From the NCBI RefSeq assembly GCF_009730915.1, contig NC_052481.1, positions 62,001 through 126,000 of the forward strand: DNA of 64,000 nucleotides. The letters are read 5' to 3'. How positions within the stretch are numbered: position 1 is the stretch's first letter; every line of letters starts with the position of its first letter. The DNA comes from Dioscorea cayenensis subsp. rotundata (lineage: Eukaryota > Streptophyta > Magnoliopsida > Dioscoreales > Dioscoreaceae). Under the pieces are notes generated by a model, which had not been told where the DNA came from, made no database searches, and worked only from the letters and a program-made list of their open reading frames with translations. The translations under genes and the position numbers were made by a program. Positions 49,374-61,529 of the stretch are shown one piece after another.

Positions 49374-49553
49374 GGAACACCCTATAATAACCGTTAAATC
49401 ATTATTTAACGGTTATTTTTTTTATTATAAATATAAATCTGAAAGTGAGATAAACACCATTAACTTCACCTCCAGTTTAACCCTATCTCTAGAATTAGTA
49501 ATGAGACAACAGTCATTAAATGGGTGATCTAACGGTTGTTATAGAAATATTCC
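49372..49553. mobile_element. Small MITE in a (TA)n tract, type C
   Basis: The left end, caggaacaccctataataac with cgttaaatca, matches the opposite strand of the right end, aggaatatttctataacaac with cgttagatca. The left side abuts a (TA)n run (49,339-49,365); another (AT)n run follows at 49,626. Next to the left end, aaccgttaaat/atttaacggtt forms a short palindrome. Confidence 0.65.
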
Positions 49554-49619
49554 TAAATTTAGTTTCTGGACACATCCTAAAAAATATATTGTCATATATA
49601 TAAATAACAATATAAAAAC

Positions 49620-49696
<77 letters not shown>

Positions 49697-50017
49697 ACAT
49701 AAAACATATATGTATATTTTTTTATTAAATTATACATTAAATATAGGGCAATTAAATTTGTAATTTTTCACATACGAATCAAATGTTTTAATTACTTAAT
49801 GAGTGGCTCTTATTTATAATAATTATATTAAGAAAACTTAAAAGGATTTAAAAAAATAATGTAATTTTGAAATCTCACACCTCTTCCAAACACAAAAATA
49901 AAAAAATATATATATAAATAAATAAATAAATAAATAAAAATACTTGCAATGATATTAATAAGATTCCATATTTCCATGCATGTAAAAAGTAAAAACCAAT
50001 CCCAACAATAAATTATA

Positions 50018-51094
50018 TTAATAATGAAGATCATAAACATTAGGATCAGCAGAATAAGTACCAAGAATTCTCACAAACACAGAAAACTTAGAGATCTCAT
50101 CAATGGCTTCCCTGACTCTAAAATCCTCCATGGAACCTTCAAAGTCAACATACAAAACATGAGGAAAAGCTCTAAGAGATCCTTTCTTCCCATCCAAACG
50201 CACATCCAAAATCATCACCGGAGACTTCCCTTCTTCTTCCTCATCATGATTTATAACCTCCAGTTTAGTCATGTTTAAATTCCTTGAAGAAAATGCTTTG
50301 AGAACTTTGAGAATCACAAGCATGCATCCACCTCTGTGTGCAATGACTATGCTTGTTTTCCTAATAACTATTTGTTCATCATGATTTGCTGCTGCTGCAC
50401 CTGCAGCAGCAGCAGCAGGTGTTAATGGATCTACAATGTTGTTGTTGTTATTGTTATTGGGGTGTTTGGAGAGGATGAGGAAACGAGTGACGTTCCAAGA
50501 CTCATCCTGAAGGCCATGAGCGAGAACATTGAGGCCGTAAAGTTGGGCAGCGCGAGGGCTGGCGATGGCGGCGGTGTCAAGAAGACGGTTGTCGAGAAGC
50601 ATCTCGACAGCACCTGCAGTGTCTTCGACGGGTTGACGGTTGAGGCCGAGACGAGTGAGAGAACGGTGACAGTGAGCAAGGGCCATAGGATGGCTGATAA
50701 CAGTTTTGAGGTGGGTGGGAAGGACGCCGGGGATGGCAAGAAGACAGTAATGGACAAAGAGATTGATTTCTTGGGTGATGAAGAGAGGGTGGCGGAGAAG
50801 GAAGTCGTAGTTGCGAAGGGCGGTGCCTTCCATGGTGCTTTCGACGGGGAGGATGGCGTGGTCGGCGAGGTTGAGGGAGAGGGAGGAGATGGCGTCGGAG
50901 AAGGAACGGCAGGGGAGTGTGGTGCAAGAAGGGATGGCGGTTTTAGCGGCGAATTCGGAGTAAGCGCCGGGAGAGCCTTGGAAGGCAACACGGATGGTGT
51001 TGATTGAGGTGGAGATGGAATTAGGGGGGGGTTTGTTTGAGGATGGAAGTGGAGGAGAAAGTGTTAGAGATATCATGCCATTGGAAATGGCCAT
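50018..51094 (-). CDS. ADT: Arogenate/prephenate dehydratase-like protein with divergent ACT domain, 358 aa
   Basis: ADT enzymes convert arogenate to phenylalanine (some also use prephenate) in plastids. The gene is intronless. Residues 1-33 are Ser/Pro-rich and short for a transit peptide. The dehydratase domain (about 34-210) has RVAFQGSPGAYSEFAA, NYDFLLRH, VHYCLLAIPGV, DTAAIASPRAAQLYGL and the catalytic NVTRF (201-205). The common PVENS is PVEST here (83-87). An Asn7 run and an Ala-rich spacer (about 213-237) precede an ACT domain (about 246-350). There the usual Phe-binding TKIESRP is TKLEVIN (276-282). The C-terminus is NVYDLHY. It could be a divergent monocot ADT subgroup or a weakly active paralogue; catalysis and feedback behaviour are not proven by sequence. 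Confidence 0.88.
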   Translation of the reverse strand: MAISNGMISLTLSPPLPSSNKPPPNSISTSINTIRVAFQGSPGAYSEFAAKTAIPSCTTLPCRSFSDAISSLSLNLADHAILPVESTMEGTALRNYDFLLRHPLFITQEINLFVHYCLLAIPGVLPTHLKTVISHPMALAHCHRSLTRLGLNRQPVEDTAGAVEMLLDNRLLDTAAIASPRAAQLYGLNVLAHGLQDESWNVTRFLILSKHPNNNNNNNIVDPLTPAAAAAGAAAANHDEQIVIRKTSIVIAHRGGCMLVILKVLKAFSSRNLNMTKLEVINHDEEEEGKSPVMILDVRLDGKKGSLRAFPHVLYVDFEGSMEDFRVREAIDEISKFSVFVRILGTYSADPNVYDLHY

Positions 51095-51223
51095 AAAATT
51101 TTTTGGAAGGGTTCTTGGTTTTTGTTTGGTTGTGTGTTTGTGGTGTTCCTTAATAGAGTGAGGTTTGAGGTTGTTGGGAATTGAGTGATGATTTGAGTAG
51201 TAGGAGGATGGGTTTGTGGGGGG

Positions 51224-51231
51224 ATATATAT
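51224..51231 (-). promoter_or_regulatory. Putative TATA box of the dehydratase gene
   Basis: The minus strand reads CTCTATATATATCC, about 130 bp upstream of the start codon. Spacing implies a leader of about 100 bases. This is the only TATA-like string in the 200 bp upstream. Confidence 0.5.
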
Positions 51232-51327
51232 AGAGAGGGGGATGTGGAGTTTGTGTGTTATTGGATTTTATTATTATTATTATTATTGTTATTAAAGTGC
51301 GGGTGTTTTAGACACAGTGATTTTTGG

Positions 51328-51718
51328 GGTTAATTTTTTTTAATGTGTAACTTAACTATGGTCTTACCTCATTTTAATAATTGAACTTTAATTTATATCA
51401 AAATAATTATTTATTTTTAATTTTATTTTACCAGACAGTCAAATCACATTGTTGATTTGTTAACTAAATAGCTTATGTGGTAGTCGAAAAATCTGTGTCA
51501 GCTTCTCTGTGACACATCAACTATCCTACTTTGACTATATATGTCACCAAATTTGAAGATTTCACATACTGCCATATCAGCTATTTGGTTCCAAAATCAA
51601 TTGGGGTGATTGTCTAGTGAAAAAAATTAAAGATGAGTGACCATTTTAATACAAATTGAAATTCAGTTATCAAAATAAAACTTGACTATAGTTAAGTGAT
51701 CTATGAAAAAAATTAACC
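51328..51718. mobile_element. Inverted-repeat element family IR1, copy 2
   Basis: The ends are GGTTAATTTTTTT (51,328) and its reverse complement AAAAAAATTAACC (51,706-51,718). Inside are taacttaactatgg on the left and actatagttaag on the right, and the shared attgaactttaatttatatc. It lies about 230 bp upstream of the dehydratase start codon. Confidence 0.75.
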
Positions 51719-53756
51719 GGTAATTTTTGAAAGTGGGGTACTCAAGAACATATAAAAAAAAGAGAAGATTTTTAGCAAATTTTTTTTTTTTTTTGCTTAC
51801 AAAAGAATTTAAATTTGAAAATTATTTACTTAAAAACTTTAAAACTCTATTTTTTTGATTTTATAAAATAAGAATAAATCACTTATTAAAGATGTATATA
51901 AATATAAAAATATTATTTTAATATATTTGTGCTTTTATTTTATATGAACTGAAATTTAAAAAAATATATATATATATATATTTATAAATATAAATATTTT
52001 ATACATAAAATTCAATGCAAATAGATGAAAAAATTGTTAATAAATTTTATTATTTTTTAATCCAAATTTGTTTAAAAAAAAAATATTAACCATAAACTTT
52101 TGAATAAAGTACTGGCATGGTAAGTCTTATGTTAGATCAAGATCTTCAATGTGACCTATCAATATTGTGTCCACTACTAATCCATTCATAAATAAATACA
52201 CACACACAGATGCATCATGCATGTATTGTTGGTAATATATGGAAGGACACTTATCAAACAGGAGTGTATTATTGTATGTGCATTAATGAGTCATGGGTCA
52301 CCGCCACCCACTTGAAGATTTTTTTCACCGGTGTTTTTCAGAGATGTGCTACAGGGTCACTATAAGTGCATGAAAGAGAGTGGTAATTAACTAATGGTTT
52401 GCTGGCTGGCTGGCTGGCTGGCTGGTTGGCTGGTCGGTGGTTACTTTCCTTGTGTTTAACTCTTTATAGATCTATAAGTGAATGTATTATTGGCATTGTA
52501 GGATAGAATAATGATAATAATGAACTTAACTTTAGGACAATTATTGATTCATGGGTCCCAAGACTTCCCAACTGCACATGGATTCTAAGTTTTGTAGGGT
52601 AGGGGAATAAGATCACTGTTCTTGTCTTCTTCCTAATGTTCCTCTTGATTAATTTTATTTATTTATTTAAATTTTTTTTTTTTTTTGGTTCATAATGCTT
52701 GGTAGTCGTTCAACTAATTTGTGAAATATTAACCAATCACACATAAAAAATTTAAATATGCAAAGCAATAAATAAATTTCATGAGATCACTTCAGTGTTG
52801 ATTTTTTGAAAAATATATATAAATGTAATTAATATTTTAAAATTTAAACCGCTCACCTCAACTAATGTTGTAAAAAAAAATTGATCCGATGGTAATTTAT
52901 TTATAACTCAGTGAAAATATTTATAAATATATCTTCCTCCATCCGATCAATCACTTTGCTAAATCATTTTAACTGAAATATCATCAGTGTAAATTATCTA
53001 TTTTATTATTATATATCTTTTATTAGTCTAAAAAAAATTAATAAAATGGGCAATGTGAGTATTTCTTGTAAAACTAAGAGTTTATAAAGTACATATATAA
53101 GCATAGATGAAGATCAATAAGTTCGAAGTCTCAATATATATGTTAACATTGATAACCACAATTTGTGTGTGTGTGTGTGTGTGACTCCAATTATTTCACA
53201 AGAATCTTTTTGTAAATTAAAAAAACAAATAATTTGTTAATATTTCAAAGCATCATCACTTGGTCTCTTTGTTATTGAGTGGACACAATTTTGTCAACTT
53301 TTCATTGATTTAAGACAAGTTAGTTGAATTATTGAATCAAAGCTACCAATTGTTCAGAAGTTAAAATAAAAAAAAAAAATTCTCTGGTTTGAAAAATATA
53401 CACATAGTGAACAAATGCATGTGTTGAAAGGATTGTTTGGGTCCTACTTAAACCAGACCAGGGTTTAGTTATGAGAACCCCTTGATCTCCTATTCGGCTT
53501 ATAACTTGAAACTGAACTGCCCATCCAGTACAAACAGATACTGGACTTGTAACACTTAGTTGTTTTAGTGTGGGGTATGCCCTTGTCTTAGGGAAGATGA
53601 TCACCACACAAGAGCACATGCCAAAGTCCTATGAGTGATTAACATCTGCCCCATAAGGACTTTAGTGGGGCTTCTTTAAAGTTTTTCTAATTGATTCTCA
53701 AGTCATGCTCAATTAATTTAAGAGCTTTATCACATCATGTAGAACCTGAAAATGAC

Positions 53757-53801
<45 letters not shown>

Positions 53802-54971
53802 CTCTAAAACTGACCTGAATTTTCTACTGATTAAACTATGCTTAGGGATCAATTCAAATGACAAAAAAACCCTTGTCTATCTTCTATTACAGATGTGTAA
53901 TTAACTAAAGTTGAGGACATTTTGGACTTCTCAATGCTGTTATTAAGTTTTCGACAACCATTAACTACAGAATTTACATAAAGGTCATATGAACCCCCAA
54001 AAAAAAAATAGAGAATAAAGAGATATTTGCATGAGTAGATACAGGCAAAAAACCCTTAATTTTATTTGATATCTACATATATATATATATATAACTTTGA
54101 ATTCATTTTGTACCAGAATGAGAGTTTTCTCATTTTCTCATCCTAAGTAACAATTGCAATGAAGAGATTAGTACTAACAGCTGACTGGCTGTTGTAAGAT
54201 GCCATATTGTACAATTAGAGTTCTATGCAACTGGACCTAATAAATATAAAAATAAAAAATATTAAAGAAATTAAAATATACCATGGTGGTTGGGACTTTT
54301 CTAGAAGGGAGAATTAATTTAAGCTTTAAGATGTACAAAGCTTAATGATAGATCATTAATCTACAAAGAATAATGTACACATCTGCCTAGCTTTACTTAA
54401 AACAACATCATTATTTGATGTACACTATTTGAATATTTAACATCAGATTTTCATCATGTGAATCATGACTCTCCTCTTAACAAGTGTCTTAATAATAGAT
54501 TAGCACCTACTTCAATTGATATCTAGTGACCTAATTGTTTGCTTTTCTAAGAAAAAATAATTGCACATTGCTGAGCTAATAACTTTTTTTTATTAGGCTT
54601 ACATAATAATACTCCGTTACATTATTATTCACAGATAAATAAAACCTATAAATTTTGTTTTAGATAATAATCATTGAAAACCCAGTAAATAAAATATTCA
54701 ATAATGGCAATAAAAATAGAGCATTGAGAGCTAACCATTACTAGCACACCTATTGTGTGCTTTCATGCCATTTGAAAGGAGAGATGGCTGACACTATCTC
54801 TGACAGATAAGTTGAATAATAACCTGCATAAAGGCATTGCCACAGATAACTATACTGTTTTACTTTTTGAATCAATCATGAATTCCAAGAGATTTAAAAA
54901 AAAAACTATTTACTCCTGATACAAATTGAAGGCGGATAAGTACCAATTTTTTGTGCATGTGTATGATCATG
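51719..54971. other. AT-rich intergenic DNA
   Basis: The 40-bp tract (GGCT)n lies at 52,401-52,437, a (GT)n tract at 53,163-53,181 and a 38-bp (AT)n tract at 53,761-53,799. A more complex block at about 53,420-53,680 holds a 96-codon minus-strand frame of no recognised family. I do not call it a gene. Confidence 0.55.
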
Positions 54972-57900
54972 CTAGAATTTGTCTTTAAGCTTCTCATACA
55001 GAGCCCACAGGCCAAAGCCTAGAATGGTGTCTCTGGCAAAGCTCTTGAATGTGTTGATAATCCAACCGTTGGATGTGTTGTTATTTGATGTTCTGCCAAC
55101 AAGATCACGGAAACGCAGGTTTCCCTGATCGGATATTAGTGAGTAGATAACTCCATTCATGTGACCCTTCCCAATAATCCCCACTACTCTCTTGCAATTG
55201 TTCACAGCTTTGCTCCTTTTCAGTGACCAAGCAAGGTACTGAACACACAAAGTAGTTTTACATTTCAGTGTTTTCTTGAGTTAAGAAGCACTATATGCAA
55301 GCAAAGAAATATTTAGTCGGTACTTCCTATGATGATAAAAATACCGTGTCACGCTCATGTATGAGAGGCTGCAGGAGTGAAGGGTATGAAAAGCTCAGTT
55401 TTTCATACAGCTGCAGTGGACTGTCACCGGGGAGTTGACCCTATATCAATAATGAGAAATTGGTCAATATAAAACTTAATTGGAATTCAAAAAATTGGCA
55501 ATCAGATGATGCTTTCAGTGAAAGTTACAGAATTTCCGAACAGATTGAATTCGGTTTGGTAATGTCTGTGGAGGGCCAGTGGAATCAAAATCTTAAAGGT
55601 TGTCAACTAAGATCTTTAACCCATTTTCGGGCCCTTAAAGGTCATTGTGATGTTAACTAGCTTTTTGGACAGACGGGTATAACTCTATATGCAAAAACAA
55701 GAGGAAGTAATAAACAGGCATGCATATATGATTAAAAAGCCTTGTTGTGTAGCTATACATGGATATAATTATATAGTTATCCAACATAGCCACTGCAGAG
55801 AGAAAAATTGAGCTATATTTGAAATAAATGGAGAATCAAACAGAAAGCTATCACAAGGAAAACAGAAAAATTATTTCAAATGCCCGGGATTGATTTTCAG
55901 GTTATCTGGTAACAAGTACCACTAATACTCGCATAACAAAAAGGTATTGGTAATAAAGGCACTAGGAAAATATAGTGTCAAGATCACTATGTACAGACAT
56001 CAACTTTAAAATCTTCGAAAAAACGGAAACAAATGCAACAAGTTAGAAAATTGCCTTCAAATCGTTCTCAGGCAGTTCAATAGATGGAGAGGTTATGCCT
56101 TGAATGAGTGAGAAGATGAATCGCACTTTTTCACTCCACATTAGAGAGCGCCAAGCCCTTTCTAGCTGATGCATAACAAGGATTCATAACATGATGCTCA
56201 ATGCAAGATATTTTGTAAAAGAATTCAAATATCCTGGATTATACTCAACAGTTATTTCAATCGGTCGATCTCCTAAAACAATCTGAGCTCCCACTTCTTC
56301 AGAAGCTTTCCTAGCAGCTCGAAACTGCAAAATTTAAAAACATCTACATATATATAATTCATGATTATAAATATAGAATGGTTGGTGCACTTGAAGAACT
56401 AAACTAAACTACTGTTTTATATGTCACCTCATCTCCAAAAGGCCGGTTTGCAGTTGAAGAAATCTTTGAAGAGAAAACCGCTAAAAGCAACCGCAAAGCC
56501 AAAGCACTTTGACCCCCTGTCATCCACATGTTTGTTTAAGTATGCCATTTCAAGAATGCGGGGCCAATGCTTATCCACATATTAACTGCTGTTATTTATC
56601 ATGCCTTATATGCAGGTCATGCAAAAAATCACATCCAATAAGATTTTATTTCTAATTATTATTCATAATTACAACAATAAACCAGTAGAGAAGTGCTATT
56701 AATTGATGAAGAAGGGCATGAAGTTATAATTTCAGATAAAGTATACTTTTCAGTTATGACCAATTATGAAAGTGCAGTAAAGTTCGTGTTAGCCAATTAA
56801 ATTTACAGTTTGCAAATCCTTCTTAGAGATTGGGAAAATGCAAACAAGCAGAGCATGGATAAGGGGCTTCTATATTATGCATTTGAACAAGAGAATTTCT
56901 TTAACATCTTAGGCATGCAATTTAAAGGATGGCATAATCAAAAGTTACCCAAGTTTATACTACGGTTGACAGCTCCAAAGAATTGAGCCCCGCTTAAGGA
57001 GAACATATTTGATTTTGAAAGCTGTGCATCTTCAGCATTATCAGAAGCATACATTATTCCGGCTCTGAAAATGAATTCTGCAAATTAACAAGTAAGCCCA
57101 AATACTAAATCATATTCAGGGGATTTTTTTTATTTTTAAATTGTAAGATTTCTAAAACAAGATGGTAAAGCATACATGCAGACTGTCTTTAGCACTATTG
57201 TATTAGCTATGCAAGATGAATACGTGCGGCAGAAAGAATGTTAAAATTGAGGATCCTCATATCTGGAATCATAAATCAATGCATCTGCAATAAATGTTGC
57301 ACAGAAGACACCATTTTCACAAAGGGATGCTGGGGCTAGATAAAATTCCAATACACCAATCCTGCCAGCAGCACCAATTGCTTACATCTGATAAACCTAA
57401 AATTGGCATATAAGAGCAGAAAATCTCACTCCCATAGAAAAAATATCTAATAACTCAAGAACTAAGGACATGTTTTCTTTCTCAAGATATAACAATGAGG
57501 AAAAGGGAGAACAGTGACCCCAGATAGAAACTAATCTCTAATTATTAGAAACAGCTCAAATGCCACCTTACACCACTTCTGATGAATCTCATTTTCCTTC
57601 ACTAAGCTGCTTGCTTATCATCTGCATGGCACATACCTCTGCATATTTACTTCGATAACCTAGTATTCTTTCCTCTAAAGATTATTCTAAAATCCCATCA
57701 ACATATCATACAATTCGAATTTTAAGAAAACAAATTCACAATTCTCCGCATTCTTATGCTATTGGAGCCGCATTAATGACACGAAGCACCTTTCAATCCT
57801 TGAAATATTAAACTTCCTGTACTAATAGAATCCTAAATTACAAGATAAATCTTTTCAGACATGGAATTAGGTTATCATAAAAAGCATAAAAACCTTAAAT

Positions 57901-58471
57901 AGGTTCCATCAATAAACAATTGAAAATCAAAACACTATCAACAAATGAATTCTAGAAAACAATGCCAATGATTACGAAACGAACAAGCAAGGATCTTTAG
58001 AAAAATTCATGAACGGGCGCAATAATCGCTGAGCATTAGAGAACTCATCTGGATGAGCAAATAAGCATAGAACGTTTGCAAGTTTGGCAATGTAGACCTG
58101 CTTCTGCATAGCTCGACGACGACATTATCAGGCATCAAAGCCCTCACTACACGCTCCACATCGGAGGCGGACTCTGCAGCCAAGTGAGAGGTGCCCAGTA
58201 GCCAGATCTCCTCCGGCTCAACGAACTCCGTCCTCCATGCCGGAACCGGGCCGAATCGATGCTTCGCGATCCGGACTAGGGTTCCATCAGCGGCGAGATC
58301 CATCAGCTCCGTGTGCTTCTCCTCCAAGAAGGAACGAGATTCTTCGATGAACTCCGACTTGTAGTCGATTCCCGGCGGTGGCGGCCGAATCGAACACCTA
58401 GGGTTCCGGCGAGGAGAGGATCTCGATGAGAATCGGAGGGTTGGGCGAACGGGAGAAGCGAGGGTTTCCAT
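54972..58471 (-). CDS. TraB-domain protein, 7 exons (one GC donor), about 375 aa
   Basis: This belongs to the TraB/PrgY/GumN family; Arabidopsis members have been reported as ER-mitochondria contact-site components. Exons on minus: 58471-58098, 57064-56949, 56516-56428, 56324-56250, 56165-56055, 55440-55345 and 55238-54972 (1128 bases, 375 aa). Motifs: FGPVPAWRTEFVEPEEIWLL then GTSHLAAESASDVERVVRAL and DNVVVELCRSRAGIMY (conserved Gly-Thr-His and Glu of the family), FFGAVNRSINLGGQSALALR, FRAARKASEEVGAQIVLGDR, ERAWRSLMWSEK, LIHERDTYLAWSLKRSKAV and VVGIIGKGHMNGVIY. A C-terminal hydrophobic stretch (DTILGFGLWALYEKL) could anchor it. All introns are GT/AG except after exon 5, where AAG/GCAATT is the only donor that keeps frame. 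The N-terminal 30 residues are Arg/Pro/Ser-rich and could be organelle targeting. Confidence 0.92.
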
Positions 58472-59670
58472 CGGGCCGGTTTGGCGGGGAAGAGATCGGA
58501 TGGGGTTTGTTTGGCGGGGATGAAATCGTTCTGATTTTGAATTTTGGTCCGAGAATGCGCCACGTGGCAGCTTTTCTGTCGTTGAAAAGGTAGGGTCTAT
58601 TGATGTTTAAGTTGAACCGGCGGTACACTTGAAATTTGTAACTCTCAAATTTGTCAGTATTTTTTATTAGTTCTAAATTCTTTATTTTTTTTAAATATGA
58701 ATTGAAAATCAAGTACTATAGCAGCCATACATCCTTTGTTGATTTATATACTTATATAAATATATAAATATAATTTTATTTTATGGTGGAAACCCTATTG
58801 AGCAGGGAGAGCACTTCTCATCCCTGCGTTACTACAAAGATTAGGGAGTTTTCTAGTCCCTCGTCCTAGCTAGTGGAGGGAACGGGGATTCCCCATCCCG
58901 AACGGAGTGGTTCATGGATATAACAAACTAGACTTAGCTATGGATATCTTAATAAATGATTTTAAAAAATAAATAAATTATAAATTTATGAGAACATAAT
59001 AACAAAGTACACAGTTGAAAAAGAACTACAAAAAATAAAGTCTACACAAAGAATAATTTATAGTAGGAGTGGAAACATACATTATAAAAAATAAAGACTA
59101 CAAAGAGCAACACATAACAAGGAGATGGGATAAGATGATCCCGGACACAAGGATTTTAATCCTGAGAAAAGAATAAGCTCTAGGCTGCTAGCCAGCCATA
59201 TGAATCTAATAACACCTATTCATCAAAATTACGCTCATCTCACATAGGAGGTCTTGGAAACTAAATGCTTATTATGTTTACAATATTTGTAAAAAAAAAC
59301 TCCAACTTCTACCTTTTAGGGGTGGAAACAAAGACTATAGAGAGTAACGTACAACAAGAAAACAAGAGGAAAGTATCCATGACACAAAAGGGTTCGCATC
59401 CTTAAAAAAGAACCATCATTGGGCTGCTAGTTGGCCATCGAATTTGACACTTGCTCATCAAGATGGCATTCATCTTGCGTAGGAGCCTCTTGAAATTGAA
59501 TGCTTCTCTTCACATCATCAACAAAAAATTTCTACTTTTGTCAAAATTTCTACTTTTGTCGTTTGATTGTGAGTTGCAAATACCCAAAAAAGAAACATGT
59601 GATATGTTTTTAAAAGAGCTGGAGCATGATAAAGAGTTTTAAAATTGAAAATGCATTCAATTATAACTAA
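58472..59670. other. TraB promoter side and intergenic DNA with a diverged duplication
   Basis: A unit of about 250 bp occurs twice in tandem, at about 59,063-59,270 and 59,318-59,505. Both contain gtggaaac, agactacaaagagcaac-like words, ggctgctagYYgRccat and cattcatcttgcgtaggag-like words. A partial third copy may start near 58,995. The family is not recognised. A G/C-richer patch (58,785-58,915) has no reading frame. Confidence 0.5.
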
Positions 59671-60051
59671 TAATTTTTCATATAGGGCACCAAATTATGA
59701 TCATTTCTCATATTTCTGTCCAAACTTCAATTTGAATCAAAATGGTTACTTAATTTTAATATTGTTCCACCGAGTGGTCACCCGAGAAATTCTAGCCTAT
59801 TTTTGATGATGTATATGCTAGAAATTCTCTATCATCATATATATATATATATATATATATGACACATATAATTCTATCTCACCTGCTGATAAAGAATTTA
59901 TGACATTATATCATAAAAAATAAGCCGAAATCTGTTTGATGATTCTCTGGTGGAACAAAATTGAAGGTGAGTAATCATTGTGATTCAAATTGATGTTTGG
60001 ACCACAAAATAAAAAAGAGCTATAGTTTGATGCCCTATCAAAAAATATACC
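59671..60051. mobile_element. Inverted-repeat element family IR1, copy 3
   Basis: The left arm has aatttttcatatagggcacc and aacttcaatttgaatcaaaa. The right arm on the other strand has TATTTTTTGATAGGGCATCA and AACATCAATTTGAATCACAA. A (TA)n run (59,836-59,862) lies in the centre. It is non-coding. Confidence 0.75.
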
Positions 60052-60478
60052 CGCCAAATATGCCACCTAAAAGCTATAGCTAAAAGAACCCAAGAGACTA
60101 CTTAAAAGAATTAATTCTTTCGAGCCGGGCATCCAAAGATCCTCTGGAGACTTGAGGGGTTTAGGGTTGCCTAAGGACTAATTTTTATTTATTATTAATC
60201 GGATGTTATATTATCTGAAATACGGGTATGTATATGTGGGTACTTTTTAAATGAATTTTTATTTATATTTTTTCTAGGTTTTATCTTGTATGACCTTTTG
60301 ATTAGTGAATAGTATTTTTTTTTTTTTAATGAAATTGAAGGGGTAATTTTTCATCAATTTTAACAGGTATTTACCGCAATCTACCCCTAAGAAAGTTTTA
60401 AAAAAATAAAATCATGTTAAACTAGACCTTTCGTTATTTTGATTCAGTGAAACAATTACATATTTAAAAGGGTTTTTT

Positions 60479-60830
60479 ACTTGCATACCCTTATGAAATC
60501 ATGAATTTACTTAAATACCCTCATAAAAATGATATTTGCTTGTATACCCTTACAAATTAATTATATTTACTTATATGCCCCTATGGTTAAGTTGACTATT
60601 GATGGTGTTAAATCAATGGATGGAATAAGAGTAAATTACCAAAATGGGTTTGCTTATATACCCCTCTAAAAAATTTTTTTTCTTATTTTATAGACATTAC
60701 ACATTTCATTCAACAAATGGGTAAATTACTAAAATGGGTTTGCTTATATACCCCTCTAAATTTTTTTCTTATTTTGTAGATATTACTCATTTCATTCAAT
60801 AAATGATCTTTATGGGTTTGTTAATATACC
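60479..60830. repeat. Two adjoining tandem arrays next to the MULE remnant
   Basis: At 60,479-60,595 are four degenerate units of about 32 bp (tttacttgYataccctta). At 60,630-60,830 are two full units and one partial unit of about 90 bp (gtaaattaccaaaatgggtt, tgcttatatacccctctaaa, attacacatttcattcaa). They may belong to a transposon terminus; the facing inverted copy was not found within the window. Confidence 0.7.
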
Positions 60831-61529
60831 CATCAATTTTTTTTATTATATTTTATAGACTTTAAATTATAGATAACTAATGTAATTTTTTTATATACGC
60901 AATAATTTTTTTAAAAAAATTATTAAAAATCATGAATTTTTGAGTAAATTCATATTTTTAAGATTTTTACAATATCTAAAAAATTTACATTATCACTTGC
61001 TCTTTACAATCACAACCTAAAAATAGGTAAAAAATTACGACATGTAACAATATATAACAAATAATTTCATACACATACTCAAAATATTATCACATATGAA
61101 ATTTATAAGAAAGAAGTCCAATAAATTTTTTTGAACATCCATCCAATATCAAGATTTTTACCATCAAGTTCTCTAAAGGACATCAAATTTTTGAACAAAA
61201 CAAGTTCTCCATAAAATTCTTTAAAACAAATTACATCCAACACCAACTTTTTTAACATCAACTAAAATAATACATATGTTCATTAATGCAAAAACACACT
61301 AAACTTCTAAAAAACAACAATCTCCAAATAACACAAATAACAACCTCAAACTCCATTCTCAACATCAACCTGAAAAATGAAAATGAATTTGCGATTAGAA
61401 CTTAAAAATAAATGAAATCATTATAGGAAAGACAACATGAAGAAAGAATGAAACTCATAATCAATAACCAACAAAAAATAAGAAAATGAAGATATACATG
61501 TTTAAGTATCAATTGTGGAACATCCAACT

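Larger units (their letters stand above)
46543..50017. other. AT-rich intergenic DNA with tandem repeats and MITEs
   Basis: No gene is seen. A possible LTR fragment lies near 47,500-47,760: TGATAAGGGCATATTGACG at its start, a TATA-like tatttaatg, then aataataagattttactctt. A triplicated unit (48.17-48.44 kb), a MITE (49.37-49.55 kb) and a 70-bp (AT)n tract (49,626-49,694) are listed separately. Confidence 0.5.

Noticed and set aside
50431-51007. Long alternative frames on both strands within the dehydratase gene
   Set aside because: High GC removes stop codons in every frame here. Only the 358-codon frame has family motifs.
53329-53619. Minus-strand 96-codon frame
   Set aside because: The sequence is less repetitive than its surroundings, but there is no recognised motif, no splice context and no homologous block in the window. 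It may be a decayed insertion; not enough to call a gene.
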